Below, piece by piece: positions 46,382 to 55,243 of a DNA stretch of 64,000 nucleotides. Within the stretch, counting starts at the first letter, position 1. The number at the start of each line of letters is the position of its first letter. Under the pieces are notes generated by a model that was not told the DNA's origin, did no database searches, and saw only the letters and a program-made list of their open reading frames with translations. Source of the stretch: Planctomycetota bacterium (GTDB taxonomy: Bacteria > Planctomycetota > OFTM77); NCBI GenBank assembly GCA_029260795.1, contig JAJDCO010000010.1, positions 1 to 64,000 on the forward strand, given 5' to 3'. Both the position numbers and the translations under genes were made by a program.

Positions 46382-48499
46382 TCATCGATCGACGCGTTGC
46401 AGCCCATCGGCCTGGGATCCGACGACGGCGACACCCTCGGGATGCTGGATCGTGGCGACGACCTCGAGGCGTTTCACCTCGGACACCTCGCCGTAGGACA
46501 AGACCGGAAGCCGGGGCACCATGCCTTGGAGCATCTCGACCATCAGACGCCGAATCTGAGGGCGGACGAGCATCACGGGGTCGATCCCCCTCGCCACGAG
46601 CTCGGAGGCCTGAGCTTGGATCTCGGTGACGATTCGCGACATGAGCTCGGAAGGCAACGGGCTCGCCGTTCCGGACTGAGCGTCGATGAGCTGACTCTCC
46701 AAGCCGAATTCGAGCGTGATCGAAGGGAGGCGCCCGTCGCGATCGAGCAGCGGCTCCCAGATGGCGCGCGCGATGCTGAATCGCACCGCTTCGGTGAGCG
46801 CTTCGACGTCTTTGCTTTGCTGGGCGGTGGGCCCGAGGGCTTCGTAGATGGCTTGCAGACCCCGAATCGAGATGCCTTCGCGGAGCAGCCGTCGGAGCAC
46901 TTGGTGAATCTGGGCGAGGGTCAGGAGGTTGGGGGTGAGCTCTTCGACGGTCGTCGGGGCGCGGCCCTTCAAGCCGTCAGTGAGCTCGCGCACGTCGTCG
47001 AGCGTCAACAGCTCGTGGGCGGTCTGGCGCAGCACCTCCTTCAGGTGCGTGATGAGTACGGACGGCGCGTCGATGACCGTGAAGTTGAGGAACTCTGCCT
47101 CGGCGCGGTGAGCCGCCGTGATCCACTTGGCGGGCAACCCGAAGACGGGATCGACAGTATCGCGTCCCGTGATCGTGCCTTCGGCGATGCCGGGGTCGAG
47201 GGCGAGGAAGTGATCGATCATCACGGAGCCGCGCGCGACCTCGTGATCCGAGATCAGGATGCGATAGGTCGACGGATCGAGCTGGAGGTTGTCCTTCACT
47301 CGCACGGGCGGTACCACGATCCCGAGTGAGCGCGCGAACTCTCGCCGAATGCCGGTGATCTGAGCGATCAAGCCTTGATCGCGGTCCTGGACGAGCGGGA
47401 TCAGGCGGTAGCCCACCTCGATGCTGATGCGATCGACGTTCAAGAGCTCCTCCAGCTCGTGACCGCCCTCCTCGGCATCGAGCTCTTCGGCGTCGCCGCT
47501 CAGGCTCTCGTCGTCCTCGTTGTCGGCCGTCTGAACGGCGGCCCGCCAGAGGAGGCCGAGCGTGCCGGCGAGCAGCAGGAAGGGTAGCGTCGGCAATCCG
47601 GGAACGAGCGCGAGGCTGGCCAGCAGGAGGGCGCCGCCACCCAGAGCACTGCTCTTGTTTCGAAACTGCTCGATCAGGTCGTCGGCGAGGTGGGTATCGG
47701 TGGAGGCCTTGGTGACGATGATACCGCCGGAGGTGGAGAGGATCAGGGCGGGGATCTGGCTGACCAGGCCGTCACCGATCGTCAAGACGGTATAGCGACT
47801 GATGGCCTCGACGATGCCGAGGTTCCCTTGCAGCCCGATCGCGATGCCACCGATGATGTTGACGGCCGTGATGATGAGCCCGGCGATCGCGTCACCGCGC
47901 ACGAACTTGCTGGCACCGTCCATGGCGCCGTAGAAGTCCGCCTCCTCCGTGATGCGCTTCCGGCGCTCGCGTGCCTCGTCCTCGGTGATCAGCCCCGAGT
48001 TCAGGTCGGCGTCGATGCTCATCTGCTTGCCGGGCATCGCATCCAAGGTGAACCGGGCCGCGACCTCGGAGATGCGGCCCGCACCTTTGGTGATCACGAC
48101 GAACTGGATGATCACCAGGATCAGGAAGATCACGATGCCCACCGCGACCTGGCCGCCGACCACGAAGTTTCCGAAGGCCTCGATCGTCTCGCCGGCATCT
48201 CCTTGCAGGAGGATCAGTCGGGTCGAGGCCACGTTGAGCGACAGTCGGAAGATGGCGGAGAACAAGAGCACCGACGGGTAAGTCGAGAACTCGAGCGCCT
48301 CGCGCATGTTGAGGGAGACGAGCAGGATGACGATCGCGCTCGAGAGGTTGAGCGCGAGCAAGAGATCCAAGAAGAAGGTCGGGAGTGGGACGAGCAGCGT
48401 CACCAGCACCATGACGACGCCCAGCGACATCACCATATCGCGGCGGCGACGCACGGTGGCGCTCGGCTGCGAAAGGGCGGATGTCGGGGTGTCGGCCAT
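46382..48499 (-). CDS. flhA: Flagellar export apparatus protein FlhA
   Basis: A 705-aa main export gate of the flagellar type III secretion system, coupling proton flow to substrate transfer. The N-terminal half has about eight membrane helices with the signature LNVASTRLIL and VVITKGAGRISEVAARFTLDAMPGKQMSIDADLNSGLITEDEARERRKRI (FHIPEP loop). The cytosolic C-terminal part (about 360-705), which docks chaperone-substrate complexes, includes HLKEVLRQTAHELLTLDDVRELTDGL and ILTLAQIHQVLRRLLREGISIRGLQAIYEAL-like segments. It lies 155 bp after flhB. Confidence 0.97.
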   Translation of the reverse strand: MADTPTSALSQPSATVRRRRDMVMSLGVVMVLVTLLVPLPTFFLDLLLALNLSSAIVILLVSLNMREALEFSTYPSVLLFSAIFRLSLNVASTRLILLQGDAGETIEAFGNFVVGGQVAVGIVIFLILVIIQFVVITKGAGRISEVAARFTLDAMPGKQMSIDADLNSGLITEDEARERRKRITEEADFYGAMDGASKFVRGDAIAGLIITAVNIIGGIAIGLQGNLGIVEAISRYTVLTIGDGLVSQIPALILSTSGGIIVTKASTDTHLADDLIEQFRNKSSALGGGALLLASLALVPGLPTLPFLLLAGTLGLLWRAAVQTADNEDDESLSGDAEELDAEEGGHELEELLNVDRISIEVGYRLIPLVQDRDQGLIAQITGIRREFARSLGIVVPPVRVKDNLQLDPSTYRILISDHEVARGSVMIDHFLALDPGIAEGTITGRDTVDPVFGLPAKWITAAHRAEAEFLNFTVIDAPSVLITHLKEVLRQTAHELLTLDDVRELTDGLKGRAPTTVEELTPNLLTLAQIHQVLRRLLREGISIRGLQAIYEALGPTAQQSKDVEALTEAVRFSIARAIWEPLLDRDGRLPSITLEFGLESQLIDAQSGTASPLPSELMSRIVTEIQAQASELVARGIDPVMLVRPQIRRLMVEMLQGMVPRLPVLSYGEVSEVKRLEVVATIQHPEGVAVVGSQADGLQRVDR

Positions 48500-48654
48500 G
48501 GTGACGTGAGCTCTCGTTTCGGGGACCCAGATGACGGCAGACCTCGGCTCCGGGCCGTCGGTACCGCCGTATCCTCCTTATCGACCCCGCGAGTGAATTC
48601 CTGGAGGTTCGCCAGGAGCTGAACTTCCTGCGCATCAGGGGCAAGCGCGCTCGG

Positions 48655-49725
48655 TCAGACGGTCTGAGGGCGTCGGATGAGAAGGGCGAGGATCTCGGCG
48701 ATCGCGCGGAAGAGGCTCTCGGGGATCTCGGAGCCCACCTCGGCTTGGCGATAGAGCAACCGAGCCAGCTCGGGCTTGTGAACGACCGGGCAGTTCGCCC
48801 GCTCGGCGGCGGCCCGAATGCGGAGGGCGATGTAGCCCTGACCTTTGGCGACCACCTGGGGGGCCGGGTCTTCGCCTTCGTCGTAGCGGAGCGCGACCGC
48901 GTAGTGAGTCGGGTTGACGATCACGACCGTCGCGGTCTCCACCTCCGCGATCATGCGATTGCGGGAGAACTCTCGCTGGCGTTGGCGAATGCGACGCTTG
49001 ACCTCGGGATTACCCTCGGACTGCTTGCCTTCCTCTTTCACCTCTTCCTTCGTCATCTTCAGATCCTTCTCGAACTGCCACCGCTGGTAGAGCAGGTCGA
49101 AGATCGAGAGGACCAGGAGAGATCCGGCCACGCGCCAGAGAAGAGTTAGGATCGAGCCGCCGAGGTGATCGACCACGTGCCGGATGTCGGCATCGACGAG
49201 CGGGACAGCCGATTCCCAGACCGATTGGAGCGTCAGCCAGACGATCGAGCCCAGCAGGATGAACTTGAAAATGGCCGTGATCACCTTGACGACCGAGCGC
49301 ATCGAGAAGAACTTCTTCCATCCCTGCCCCGGGTTGAGGCGCATGAGGTCGGGGATCAGCTTCTCTGGGGCGAACAAGAACTTGGTCTGCAGCATCCCGA
49401 TCACGACGGCGATGAGGAAGCCGGACAGGAGAAGCGGGAATGCCAGCGTGAAAGCGCTCTCGATGATCACGCTCGTCAGAGCTTGTCCGTAGTTCTGGTA
49501 AAGGGGAGCGACGGGTTCGCGAATGGTCTCGAAGGCACTGCGTGTCAAGGCTCTCAGGCCGGACACGATCCCGGACCCCAAGTTCGTGAACAGCCCGGCA
49601 AAGGCGAGCAGGATCAGGGCCGTCTGCATCTCCTTACTGATCGGGATCTGACCCTTCCGTCGCGCATCACCGCGCTTCTTCGGAGTCGCGGACTCGGTCT
49701 TCTCGGCGAAATCGTCCGTCGCCAC
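48655..49725 (-). CDS. flhB: Flagellar export apparatus protein FlhB
   Basis: A 356-aa substrate-specificity switch. It has four membrane helices after the N-terminal EKTESATPKKRGDARRKGQIPISKE, and the GMLQTKFLFAPEKLIPDLMRLNPGQGWKKFFSMRSVVKV loop. A charged linker leads to the cytosolic domain with the auto-cleavage motif NPTH at 271-274 (VIVNPTHYAVALRY). FliK acts on this domain when the hook is complete. The start follows fliR by 12 bp. Confidence 0.96.
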   Translation of the reverse strand: MATDDFAEKTESATPKKRGDARRKGQIPISKEMQTALILLAFAGLFTNLGSGIVSGLRALTRSAFETIREPVAPLYQNYGQALTSVIIESAFTLAFPLLLSGFLIAVVIGMLQTKFLFAPEKLIPDLMRLNPGQGWKKFFSMRSVVKVITAIFKFILLGSIVWLTLQSVWESAVPLVDADIRHVVDHLGGSILTLLWRVAGSLLVLSIFDLLYQRWQFEKDLKMTKEEVKEEGKQSEGNPEVKRRIRQRQREFSRNRMIAEVETATVVIVNPTHYAVALRYDEGEDPAPQVVAKGQGYIALRIRAAAERANCPVVHKPELARLLYRQAEVGSEIPESLFRAIAEILALLIRRPQTV

Positions 49726-49737
49726 GCCGGCCTCCCG

Positions 49738-50517
49738 TTAACCGCCGCTGAGCCCGGCCAGCAGCCGAGAGTTCATCTGCTCGAAGAGGGCCTTCAGTGC
49801 GGGCAGGAAGTGCGGAAGGCTCAACCAGACCAGCCCGAAGCCGGCCAGGACGCGCAACGGAAACCCGATCTCGAGGACGTGAAATCCCTGGACCACGCGC
49901 GCCAGGAGGGCGATGCCGACCGAGAGCACGAACGAGACGATCATCATCGGAGCCACGAGGGCGATGGCAATGTTGAGCGTGACGCTGAACAGCGAGGCCG
50001 CTTGCCAAGCCAGGTCGGTGAAGCGAGTGAGCCCCATCTCACCAATGCTCACGATGTCGTAGCTGCGGATCAAGCTGAGCAGCACGGCATGGACCGCGCC
50101 GCTGGCCAGAAAGACTAGCGCGGCCGTGTAGCGGTAGAAGGTCGCGATCACGATGCTCTGCTGCCGATTGATCGGATCGATTGTGGCGGTGAATCCGAAG
50201 CCCATCTCGAAGCCGAGGATGGCGCCCACCAAGACCACCACCTCGAAGAGCGTCCGAAGCACGAAGCCCATCCAGAGGCCGACCGCCATCTCGGAGATGC
50301 TGGCGAGGATCCACGAGTCCGGAATGGGATCGATGGTGCCGAAGCCGCGCGTACAGAAGAGGACCACGCTCAATACCAGGATGAGCGCGAAGCGCGCCTC
50401 GCGGGGCACTCCCTCATCGCCGAGCACCGGAACCAGCAGGAAGAAGCCGCTCAACCGGATCAGGTAGAGGCCATAGATCGGAGCCGCACGCTCGAGCATG
50501 GGCAAGAGTTCGTCCAT
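49738..50517 (-). CDS. fliR: Flagellar export apparatus protein FliR
   Basis: A 259-aa membrane protein forming the export gate with FliP and FliQ. About six hydrophobic segments with family blocks LIRLSGFFLLVPVLGDEGVPREARFALILVLSVVLF, EMAVGLWMGFVLRTLFEVVVLVGAILGFEMGFGFTATIDP and the C-terminal ARVVQGFHVLEIGFPLRVLAGF. It lies 13 bp after fliQ. Confidence 0.94.
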   Translation of the reverse strand: MDELLPMLERAAPIYGLYLIRLSGFFLLVPVLGDEGVPREARFALILVLSVVLFCTRGFGTIDPIPDSWILASISEMAVGLWMGFVLRTLFEVVVLVGAILGFEMGFGFTATIDPINRQQSIVIATFYRYTAALVFLASGAVHAVLLSLIRSYDIVSIGEMGLTRFTDLAWQAASLFSVTLNIAIALVAPMMIVSFVLSVGIALLARVVQGFHVLEIGFPLRVLAGFGLVWLSLPHFLPALKALFEQMNSRLLAGLSGG

Positions 50518-50530
50518 GGGGGCGCGCTCC

Positions 50531-50800
50531 TCAGGCCAGCCAACGACTGAGATCTTTGAGAACGCTCAGCGAGAAATCGACCAGGTAGCGGAGCAGCAAG
50601 GGAGTGAGAACGAAGAGCGCGCCCATGATGGTCAGGATCTTGGCGATCTGAGTCATCGACTGCTCCTGAATGCTGGTGATCGTCTGGAAGATGCTCACCA
50701 ACAACCCGACCGCCAGGCCGAGTACCAGGATCGGAGCCGCCAGAACGACCGTCGTGACCAGCACGTTCTTGATCAGATAGAGGATCGTGTCTTCACTCAT
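50531..50800 (-). CDS. fliQ: Flagellar export apparatus protein FliQ
   Basis: An 89-aa protein with two membrane helices, a component of the FliPQR gate. Family pattern: LIKNVLVTTVVLAAPILVLGLAVGLLVSIFQTITSIQEQSMTQIAKILTIMGALF. Length and the QEQSMT/P-rich loop are standard. It lies 10 bp after fliP. Confidence 0.95.
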   Translation of the reverse strand: MSEDTILYLIKNVLVTTVVLAAPILVLGLAVGLLVSIFQTITSIQEQSMTQIAKILTIMGALFVLTPLLLRYLVDFSLSVLKDLSRWLA

Positions 50801-50810
50801 GAGGCGCTCC

Positions 50811-51713
50811 TCAGATGGCCACGCTGCGCACGACCGAGCCGATCAGCAGGCTCCAGCCGTCCACCAGGACGAAGAGCAGGATCTTCAGCGGCGTCGAGAT
50901 GACGACCGGCGGCAGCATGAACATGCCCATCGAGATCAGCACGCTCGCAATCACCAGGTCGATCACGAGGAAGGGCAAGAAGATCACGAAGCCCATCTGG
51001 AATCCCACCCGGACCTCGCTCAGGACGAAGGCGGGAATCAGAACCATCAAAGGAAGCTGCTCGGCATCGAGCGGTCGAGGCTCGGCCTCATCCGTCAATG
51101 AGCCGTCGTCGGCTGCCTCCCCTTGCGGGCTATTCAGGTTCACGATCTGTGCGAACAGCTCGGCGTCCGGTCCCTGTACGTGCCGGGCCAGGAACTTGCG
51201 CAGCGGCGGCTCGGCTTCCTGGAGGAGCTGCTGGAAGCCGAAGCCCTCTCGCCCCTCCAGGTAGGGGCCCAAGGCCTTCTCGTGGATGTCGGTCAAGGTC
51301 GGTGCCATCACGCAGATCGTGAGGAACAACGCCATTCCGGTCATGATCGTGTTCGGGGGGAGCTCCTGAATCCCCACGGCACGACGGACGAACGACAGCA
51401 CGATCAAGATGCGCGTGAACGAGGTCAGCGTCAGGAGGAGGGCGGGAACCAGCGTGAGGGCCGTGAGCATGAAGAGAATCGAGATCGCAGAGGCGGTGTT
51501 CTCTCCGGCATTCTCGCCGTCCCGAAACTGAATCGAGACCAGCGAGCGATCGCCGCCATTCGGCGACACCGACTCGATGCCCGTGCTCGTCGCCTCATCC
51601 GAAGGCGAGCTCTCCGATTCGACGGGAGACTTGGCCTCGCCGCCAAACTCCTGGGCCTGGGCGGGTGCGAGGAGACCCAGCCACAGCAGGGCACCGAGGT
51701 GGAGCGCCCTCAC
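50811..51713 (-). CDS. fliP: Flagellar export apparatus protein FliP
   Basis: A 300-aa gate protein with a cleavable signal peptide (RALHLGALLWLGLLAPAQAQ) and a Ser/Glu-rich linker (25-75). The core is SILFMLTALTLVPALLLTLTSFTRILIVLSFVRRAVGIQELPPNTIMTGMALFLT, then the periplasmic loop with PLMVLIPAFVLSEVRVGFQMGFVIFLPFLVIDLVIASVLISMGMFMLPPVVISTPLKILLFVLVDGW. GTG 51713 overlaps the fliO stop by 4 bases. Confidence 0.96.
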   Translation of the reverse strand: MRALHLGALLWLGLLAPAQAQEFGGEAKSPVESESSPSDEATSTGIESVSPNGGDRSLVSIQFRDGENAGENTASAISILFMLTALTLVPALLLTLTSFTRILIVLSFVRRAVGIQELPPNTIMTGMALFLTICVMAPTLTDIHEKALGPYLEGREGFGFQQLLQEAEPPLRKFLARHVQGPDAELFAQIVNLNSPQGEAADDGSLTDEAEPRPLDAEQLPLMVLIPAFVLSEVRVGFQMGFVIFLPFLVIDLVIASVLISMGMFMLPPVVISTPLKILLFVLVDGWSLLIGSVVRSVAI

Positions 51714-52093
51714 GCTTCGACCTCTTGGGCAGCGAGAAGGGTCTCGCGCCGGAGCTCGCGGAGGAAGCGGGGTGTCTCGGCATCGCCGGCGTTCTCTTCG
51801 GTGATCTCGACCAAGAGCTGGACAGTGTCGGGTCCGACTCCGAGCACCAGGAGGTGATCGTGCACCTTGGCGACGGTGAGGGAGCGTCGCCCGCCCAGCG
51901 GAACGGAGTCGACGATCTTGAGAATCCGTTGAGCTCGACTGGGCCGGCGCCAGGTGCCTTGGGTGAGGCGGCGGATCACGAGCACGGCTCCGACGCCGAC
52001 CAGCAGCACGCACACCAGAGCGAAGCCGAGGGCTTGAAACAGAGTGTCGATGGTCTGCCCAGCCGACTCACCGAGCAACGCTTCCTCGTTCAT
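51710..52093 (-). CDS. fliO: Flagellar assembly protein FliO
   Basis: A 127-aa assembly factor for the FliP ring. It has one transmembrane helix (about 16-40, TLFQALGFALVCVLLVGVGAVLVIRRL) and a cytosolic domain with the FliO pattern LKIVDSVPLGGRRSLTVAKVHDHLLVLGVGPDTVQLLVEI. ATG 52093 is chosen for normal FliO topology; a frame to 52564 exists but its extension is unconserved. It is the first gene of the long minus-strand flagellar operon. Confidence 0.87.
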   Translation of the reverse strand: MNEEALLGESAGQTIDTLFQALGFALVCVLLVGVGAVLVIRRLTQGTWRRPSRAQRILKIVDSVPLGGRRSLTVAKVHDHLLVLGVGPDTVQLLVEITEENAGDAETPRFLRELRRETLLAAQEVEA

Positions 52094-52276
52094 CTCGTCT
52101 CGCTTCCTGACAGGCGATCTCTTCAGAGCTTCCCGAACCGACGCAGCCGGGAGAATCTCCAGGGACTCTTTCATCGGCGTGGGGAGGCAAGGAGATTGAG
52201 GCCGGAGATCAGTTTGACGGTCGGCGAGATTGAGCGGCGCGGCGGGGTCGCAGAGGAGAGCGAGGAATCCCTTGAT

Positions 52277-52290
52277 GCAAAGGGTCTTCC
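52277..52290 (-). promoter_or_regulatory. Possible sigma-54 promoter of the fliO operon (weak)
   Basis: GGAAG-ACCCT-TTGC on the minus strand has the GG-N10-GC spacing and a good TTTGCA -12 element, but the -24 element lacks the C-A-C. The predicted leader to fliO would be about 170 bases. Confidence 0.25.
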
Positions 52291-52733
52291 GACGACGGAG
52301 GCGCTGGAGCGCGACCCGTTCGCTCCCCGCGGAAGCGAAAAGTGAAAAAAATGTCGGGACCGATTCCCCTGCGATCCCAGCGACCTCATCGGACCACACA
52401 GACTGCGGCGCCCCAGCTTCATGAGCAGTCACGTGGGTCGTCGGACCCAAGTCGTTGCAGGGCTCGGGCGAGGCGATTGTCGAGGCGATGGAGGCGAGCC
52501 GGCCTTTGAACGTTTGGAGGAATGAGCTCGAAACCGGAGTCACGACCAGCCCGCTGACGTGCACTCAAGTCCCGGCTACAGCGTCGAGAATACGGAGTAG
52601 GAAACGGTGAGTCCGCCTCGTCCGCACATGATCGGCAAGCGAACTTGCGAAGGCTCGGCGAGCACGAATGACTCGGTATTCGCGGTGATCCACTCCACTT
52701 CCGGAGGGGTTCTGCCCGATCAGTGAAATCGAA

Positions 52734-52747
52734 CCGACACGTGTCGG
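52734..52747. promoter_or_regulatory. Perfect palindrome in the flagellin 1 leader
   Basis: CCGACACGTGTCGG, a 14-bp perfect inverted repeat ending 7 bp before the GGAGG of flagellin 1. It could be an operator or an mRNA hairpin affecting translation. Confidence 0.4.
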
Positions 52748-52765
52748 AGCGAATGGAGGCAATCG

Positions 52766-53590
52766 ATGGGACTTCGAATCAACACCAATATCCAGTCTCT
52801 GACTGCGCAGCGCAACCTGATGCGCACGTCGGAGCGATTGGGTGGCAACTTCCGCAAGCTGTCGACCGGCTTGCGGATCTCGAACGCCGGTGATGACGCG
52901 GCTGGTTTAGCCATCGCCGAGCGCTTGCGTTCGCGCGCCCGCTCCCTGGACCAGGCGGCTCGAAATGCCAACGACGGCATCTCGCTCGTCTCGACGGGCG
53001 AGGGAGGGCTCAACGAGATCGGCAGCATCCTGATCCGGCTGCGTGAGCTCTCCATCCAGGCCAACACCGGCACGACAACAGGCAACGACCAGGACACGCT
53101 GGACAACGAGTTCCAGTCCTTGGTCGAGGAGATCGACCGCATCTCCCAGGCGACCGACTTCAACGGCGTCGACGTGTTGACCTCCTCCGCAACCCTGACG
53201 CTCCAAATCGGCAACGAGATCACCACGGGGGTCGACACTATCGACTTCACCATGGAGTCGATGCGCACCGCGGACCTCGGTCTCTCTTCGCTCGACATCA
53301 GCAGCACCGGCGATCCGGCTGCGGCCATCACTGCCATCGACGCGGCCCAGAACATCGTCAACAACTATCGAGCGTCGATGGGTGCGATTCAGAATCGCTT
53401 GGGCGCGACGGTGGCTCACCTCAACGTGATGGCCGAGAACCTGCGGACGGGCGAGTCCCGTATCCGCGACCTCGACATCGCCAGTGAGACGGCGGATCTG
53501 ACCCGGAACTCGATCATCCAACAGGCGGGTGTCGCGATCCTGGCTCAGGCCAACGCTCAGCCCAATCTGGCCCTCCAGCTCCTCGGATAA
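52766..53590 (+). CDS. fliC: Flagellin (copy 1)
   Basis: A 274-aa filament subunit. N-terminal D0/D1: GLRINTNIQSLTAQRNLMRTSERLGGNFRKLSTGLRISNAGDDAAGLAIAERL, then DGISLVSTGEGGLNEIGSILIRLRELSIQANTGT. C-terminal D1/D0: AIQNRLGATVAHLNVMAENL, SRIRDLDIASETADLTRNSIIQQAGVAILAQANAQPNLALQLLG. It lacks the outer D2/D3 domains, so the filament surface is minimal. GGAGG precedes ATG 52766. No clear sigma-28 site was found, unlike copy 2. Copy 2 at 55329 is closely similar. Confidence 0.96.
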   Translation: MGLRINTNIQSLTAQRNLMRTSERLGGNFRKLSTGLRISNAGDDAAGLAIAERLRSRARSLDQAARNANDGISLVSTGEGGLNEIGSILIRLRELSIQANTGTTTGNDQDTLDNEFQSLVEEIDRISQATDFNGVDVLTSSATLTLQIGNEITTGVDTIDFTMESMRTADLGLSSLDISSTGDPAAAITAIDAAQNIVNNYRASMGAIQNRLGATVAHLNVMAENLRTGESRIRDLDIASETADLTRNSIIQQAGVAILAQANAQPNLALQLLG

Positions 53591-53665
53591 TCCGCGCCCT
53601 TCGGCAGTCCGGCCGTCCAGCGCTCGAGAGGAGCGCGCCGGACGGCGGGAGAGAGTGAGAATCGA

Positions 53666-54829
53666 ATGACTCGGCCTCGAGTCTTGGGTTTGTACACCGA
53701 CCGTATCCGCTTGGATCGCCAACCGACCGGGTCCGATGCGTCGCCGATCGCTTCGGCCCCTCCCAAGAAGATCACCTACGGTGGCGTCGGTTACTACCGC
53801 CTCCACGCGCCCCTGACCGCCCAAGGCTATCCCGTCTCCGGAAAGCCTGGGCGTGAGCTCCCGCCGAGCATCTCGGACTACCTCGAGCTCTTCCGCCGGT
53901 ACGACATCTTGCACATGACGCGGATCGAGAACCCGACCGAGATGTTGATCGCACTCTCGGCCCGCGACATCGAGCAAGGCCGGCTCATCATCGACTGCGA
54001 TGACGACCTCCTTCACGTCGATCGCCTCTCGCCTGCCTGGGAGAAGTATCGCCCCGGCTCTCCTGTGGTGCGGCTCGTCCACCAGCTCTTCGAGCAGTGC
54101 GATGCCCTCACCGTCTCGCGACCGAGCCTGGCGCGGATCTATCAGGATCGCAATCCCAACATCGCCATCATCCCCAATGGCTGCGAGCCAGCGCGCTGGG
54201 ACGTCACGCCCTCGCCGCGGTCGGACGACGGCGAGTGGATTCGGATCGGTTGGGCCGGGTCACTGGTGCACGAGAGCGATCTTCAGGTCGTTCAGGATGT
54301 GCTTCTCGATGCCATCAAGCGCCACCCACGAGTGAAGCTGTGCTTCATGGGGTACACGCCGCACTTCATCCGGAAGCAAGGCCTCGTCGCTGCCGATCGC
54401 TGGGAAGAGGTTGAGCCCTCACCGACCTTCGATTCCTACCCCCAGTATCTGGCCAAAGCCCACTTCGACATCGCGCTCGCACCGTTGGTGCAGAGTGCCT
54501 TCAGTCAGTCGAAGTCCGCGATCAAGTTCTTCGAGTACTCTCTGTGCGGGTTTCCGACCATCGCTTCCCGGGGCGACGACCTGCCGTATCAAGAGGTGAT
54601 CGAGTCGGGCGAGACCGGATTCCTGGCCTCCCGGTTTCGGGACTGGCAGCGGGCTCTGGACCGCTTGATCGAGAGCGCTGACGAGCGGCGCCGGATCGGC
54701 GAGGCCGCCCGGGCGCAGGTGCGAGCTCAGCATGACGTTCGGCGGCTGGAGCCTCTCTATCAAGAGGTCTACCAGCGGGTGCTCGCCCAACCTGCCAAGC
54801 GCCTTCCTCGAGGCTTCGCGCTGGCCTGA
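53666..54829 (+). CDS. Glycosyltransferase between the two flagellin genes
   Basis: A 387-aa GT-B-like protein. N-terminal part: TYGGVGYYRLHAPLTAQGYPV, YDILHMTRIENPTEM, IDCDDDLLHVDRLSP. C-terminal GT4 features: AIIPNGCEPARWDV, IRIGWAGSLVHESDLQVVQDVL, DIALAPLVQSAFSQSKSAIKFFEYSLCGFPTIASRGDDLPYQEVIESGETGFLA (the Glu-x7-Glu nucleotide-sugar site of GT4 enzymes, EYSLCGFPTIA region). It resembles glycosyltransferases of flagellin glycosylation islands and spore-coat/teichoic GTs. Location between flagellins, 76 bp after copy 1, suggests it modifies flagellin; direct evidence is lacking. Confidence 0.72.
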   Translation: MTRPRVLGLYTDRIRLDRQPTGSDASPIASAPPKKITYGGVGYYRLHAPLTAQGYPVSGKPGRELPPSISDYLELFRRYDILHMTRIENPTEMLIALSARDIEQGRLIIDCDDDLLHVDRLSPAWEKYRPGSPVVRLVHQLFEQCDALTVSRPSLARIYQDRNPNIAIIPNGCEPARWDVTPSPRSDDGEWIRIGWAGSLVHESDLQVVQDVLLDAIKRHPRVKLCFMGYTPHFIRKQGLVAADRWEEVEPSPTFDSYPQYLAKAHFDIALAPLVQSAFSQSKSAIKFFEYSLCGFPTIASRGDDLPYQEVIESGETGFLASRFRDWQRALDRLIESADERRRIGEAARAQVRAQHDVRRLEPLYQEVYQRVLAQPAKRLPRGFALA

Positions 54830-55109
54830 GGCCCTGGGGGCGCCCCGCAGCCAGCCTCGGCCCGAGGCTGTGGCGATTCGGTCGCGGAGGAGGAGTGTCG
54901 GGGTTGCAAACGGCCCACTCCCGGGAGGACGGTGCCGAGCGATTCCGACCTGCCTTTGGCGTGAAAACGCCCGAGCTACGGGGTTTTCTGGCCAGGCGTC
55001 CCGAAGGGGTCGGCGTCCGTGACCTTTGGCAACGCCTTGATTTAGGCGTGTTTTCGCCAGGTCCTCTTCCAGCTGAGCGATCTCTCTCGGCTCTCGAGTC
55101 GCTGAAACC
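54830..55109. other. Gap after the glycosyltransferase gene
   Basis: No supported gene. It contains a hairpin at 54852-54870 and two small inverted repeats, GGCGT-GAAA-ACGCC near 54958 and GGCG-TGTTTT-CGCC near 55046. Confidence 0.4.
54852..54870 (+). terminator. Hairpin terminator after the glycosyltransferase gene
   Basis: CAGCCTCG pairs with CGAGGCTG around a 3-nt loop GCC; it lies 22 bp after the stop. Confidence 0.5.
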
Positions 55110-55136
55110 TAAAGCGTTTGCGGGTCCGACCGATAA
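55110..55136 (+). promoter_or_regulatory. Sigma-28 (FliA) promoter of flagellin 2
   Basis: TAAAGCGT (-35) and ACCGATAA (-10) are separated by exactly 11 bases. This matches the TAAAGTTT-N11-GCCGATAA consensus at 6 of 8 and 7 of 8 positions. Transcription would start near 55145, leaving a 5' leader of about 185 bases. Confidence 0.8.
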
Positions 55137-55225
55137 TTGAGGGTGAACACCAACGTTTCCTTCATCCAGTTCACCGACAAGTACCGCGCTTAGGCGCTCC
55201 CGTCACGAGACCGGGGCCGGGGCTT

Positions 55226-55243
55226 CCGAGCCTCTCGGCTCGG
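55226..55243 (+). promoter_or_regulatory. Leader hairpin upstream of flagellin 2
   Basis: CCGAGCC pairs with GGCTCGG around TCTC, within the long leader between the sigma-28 promoter and the RBS (GGGAGG, about 55315). It may affect mRNA stability or translation, for example through a CsrA-type regulator; this is inference. Confidence 0.4.

Larger units (their letters stand above)
52094..52765. other. Divergent region between fliO operon and flagellin 1
   Basis: About 670 bp without a supported gene. A weak -24/-12-like site (GG-N10-GC, ending TTTGCA) lies on the minus strand at 52290-52277. On the plus strand a GCAAG-CGAA-CTTGC hairpin lies at about 52635-52648 and a 14-bp palindrome at 52734-52747. 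A poly-A stretch (52341-52352) breaks the GC-rich background. Confidence 0.5.

Noticed and set aside
48571..48581. Very strong Shine-Dalgarno (TAAGGAGGAT) on the minus strand in the flhB-flhA gap
   Set aside because: No ATG, GTG or TTG lies within usable distance and no small gene follows; treated as chance or remnant.
52633..52647. GG...TTGC upstream of flagellin 1 as a sigma-54 promoter
   Set aside because: Spacing between GG and GC is 11 instead of the strict 10, and the sequence is better explained as a GCAAG/CTTGC hairpin.
52696..52722. CCCGATCA upstream of flagellin 1 as a sigma-28 -10 element
   Set aside because: No TAAA-like -35 element at the required distance.
54895..55140. 81-codon plus-strand frame before flagellin 2
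   Set aside because: No RBS or family, and it overlaps the sigma-28 promoter of flagellin 2.
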